Assembly: GCA_030411725.1 (NCBI GenBank)
Contig: MU839827.1
Span: 992,001-1,056,000, forward strand
DNA: 64,000 nucleotides
Source of the DNA: Echria macrotheca
Lineage: Eukaryota; Ascomycota; Sordariomycetes; Sordariales; Schizotheciaceae
Direction: 5' to 3'
Shown here: positions 62,887 to 64,000 of the stretch, piece by piece
How the letters are laid out: every line of letters starts with the position of its first letter
Position numbering within the stretch: the stretch's first letter is position 1
Position numbers and translations under genes: made by a program
Notes under the pieces: model-generated
The model's database searches: none
What the model was told of the DNA's origin: nothing
What the model saw: the letters and a program-made list of their open reading frames with translations, nothing else

Positions 62887-64000
62887 CTATCCAAGATGAG
62901 GCAGGTAGCTGGCCCACGCTGGCGTTTCAAAGACTGATTCGGGCAGGCGGCCGACGCTGATAAAACTTTCGACAACCAAGTAGACCCGTGACAAGACGTA
63001 AAGGAGGGTGGATGCAGGGACAGCGAGTAGGGCTGTCTGCAGGATGAAAGCCGGGCAGAGAATTGCGAATGTGAGACACCACACAAGCCAACGCAACGCA
63101 AACCAAACACTGTTAACCCCTCCCCTTAGCCAGCGCGGCCCGCAGGTAAGCAGGGTTGGTTTTCTCGAGGCATAAAAGGCTTTTTTGGCACACTCAACTA
63201 TCCCGGGGGCGGCGCCGTACGCGATGATCGAGATGCCGGAAATCCGCCAAATCATGGCTTCGAGCGAAGTCCGAACTGGTGGGCTCCAGGCTAGTAGGTG
63301 CAGACCGCCGTACGCCATCCCGGCAACGAACAAACTCAAGAGCACGGGCTGCGCTGCAGGATCCAAATGGTAGGAGGAATCACGCGTTGGCAACTCTTCG
63401 ACCCGGTCATCTATCCACGAGTGAAACCAGTCCCGCTCGCAGGGTCTATCCTTTGGGGACAGGTTGTCGGGGCGTCGAACAAGCACTCGGTACTTTGCGT
63501 AGCACTCCTTGGCCATGCGGAGGCGCGAAATATCGGCAGCGGATAGCTCCATAAACTCGCGTTGCAGTCTTAGAATCCCGTTATTCCCCTGCATGTCTTT
63601 GCACCTGGTGCGTAGGAACCCAAAACCAAACAGGCTCTGTCCCATATAAAGTTTGAATGTTGCGTCGCCGGACCCCTCGGGGGGCGGGTCAACCTCAAAA
63701 AGAAGGGGGTGACGGATCGGATCGCCCTGGTAGCGGGCCAGGAAACCCGAGATTCCATGGTCATTGCAGTACTCTTTCCATCTCTTATCAAGAACGGAGT
63801 ACAACCATTCCTGGTCTTCCTGGTACGAAAATAGGTGGTAGGCAAGTCTCCGACAGCGTGGCTTCGTTGACTTCTGGCCGTCAGTGACCGGTAGATTGCT
63901 CCCCAGTTCTGACCGCATCAACATGCCGGCACACGCAATGCCTGCGTCTCTGCCATCAACCAGAGTGGGTTCTTCAATATCAAGTGGTTTTTTCCACCAC
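62887..64000 (-). CDS. Fungal multi-pass membrane protein, 5' part outside window
   Basis: The minus-strand frame is open from the right edge to the stop at 62887, so at least 370 residues are present and the start lies beyond base 64000. The part before the first visible ATG (63924) reads WWKKPLDIEEPTLVDGRDAG, which looks genuine, so that ATG is not the start. A soluble region of about 200 residues (charged, with Trp/Tyr and FGFGFLRTRC) precedes three to five hydrophobic segments: about PVLLSLFVAGMAYGGLHLLA, then an internal pair, then a long C-terminal hydrophobic stretch. The plan resembles uncharacterised ascomycete integral membrane proteins with large cytosolic N-termini. No function assigned. 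Confidence 0.7.
   Translation of the reverse strand, partial: WWKKPLDIEEPTLVDGRDAGIACAGMLMRSELGSNLPVTDGQKSTKPRCRRLAYHLFSYQEDQEWLYSVLDKRWKEYCNDHGISGFLARYQGDPIRHPLLFEVDPPPEGSGDATFKLYMGQSLFGFGFLRTRCKDMQGNNGILRLQREFMELSAADISRLRMAKECYAKYRVLVRRPDNLSPKDRPCERDWFHSWIDDRVEELPTRDSSYHLDPAAQPVLLSLFVAGMAYGGLHLLAWSPPVRTSLEAMIWRISGISIIAYGAAPGIVECAKKAFYASRKPTLLTCGPRWLRGGVNSVWFALRWLVWCLTFAILCPAFILQTALLAVPASTLLYVLSRVYLVVESFISVGRLPESVFETPAWASYLPHLG

Overview
The window looks like chromosomal DNA of a filamentous ascomycete (Pezizomycotina). Reasons: short introns of about 44-78 bp with GT..AG ends and CTGAC/CTAAC-like branch sites; fungal families (Zn2Cys6 regulators, a SAT-type non-reducing polyketide synthase, Fig1, a fungal STAND/NLR-like protein, a HET fragment); and an AT-rich block typical of repeat-induced point mutation (RIP). 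No bacterial or viral genes, rRNA genes or CRISPR arrays were seen. I could not name the species.

Layout. 1-136: 5' end of a Zn2Cys6 regulator cut by the window edge. 678-3791: Fe(II)/2-oxoglutarate oxygenase-like gene with a probable 1-nt frameshift near its end. 4187-4684: a compact 498-bp inverted-repeat element (MITE). 6995-8983: F-box protein. 9833-10747: SAM methyltransferase with a GC-AG intron. 11021-11684: secreted PEBP-like protein. 12675-13594: Fig1-family membrane protein.

13832-33125: a likely secondary-metabolite locus. A non-reducing polyketide synthase (SAT-KS-MAT-PT-ACP-ACP-TE) and a cytochrome P450 are divergently transcribed from a 1-kb shared promoter. They are followed by a small secreted protein, a 716-aa Zn2Cys6 regulator, a coiled-coil protein and an MFS monocarboxylate-type transporter. 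The methyltransferase at 9833 lies on the other flank and may belong. A simple reading is: PKS makes an aromatic polyketide, P450 and perhaps the methyltransferase tailor it, the regulator switches the set on and the MFS protein moves product or precursor. The product is not known from the sequence.

36211-39110: a decayed island holding a broken HET-domain gene and a RIP-mutated pogo/Fot1-like transposase. 40820-43662: intact three-part STAND protein (Helo-like N-terminus, NACHT, ankyrin-like C-terminus). 43871-44890: a second inverted-repeat element, with CAACAG-rich tandem repeats and a tRNA-like stretch. 45285-52325: nitrilase, secreted GH18 protein, secreted Gly-Lys repeat protein and secreted subtilase. 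52693-54423: DHA2-type multidrug exporter. 56412-58220: PHO89/pho-4-type phosphate permease. 58322-61875: two tandem lineage-specific coiled-coil genes, one with polyQ. 62887-64000: membrane protein cut by the right edge.

Exon structures were worked out by hand from splice signals and reading-frame continuity. Several genes close exactly to a multiple of three, which supports the models, but none is checked against transcripts.
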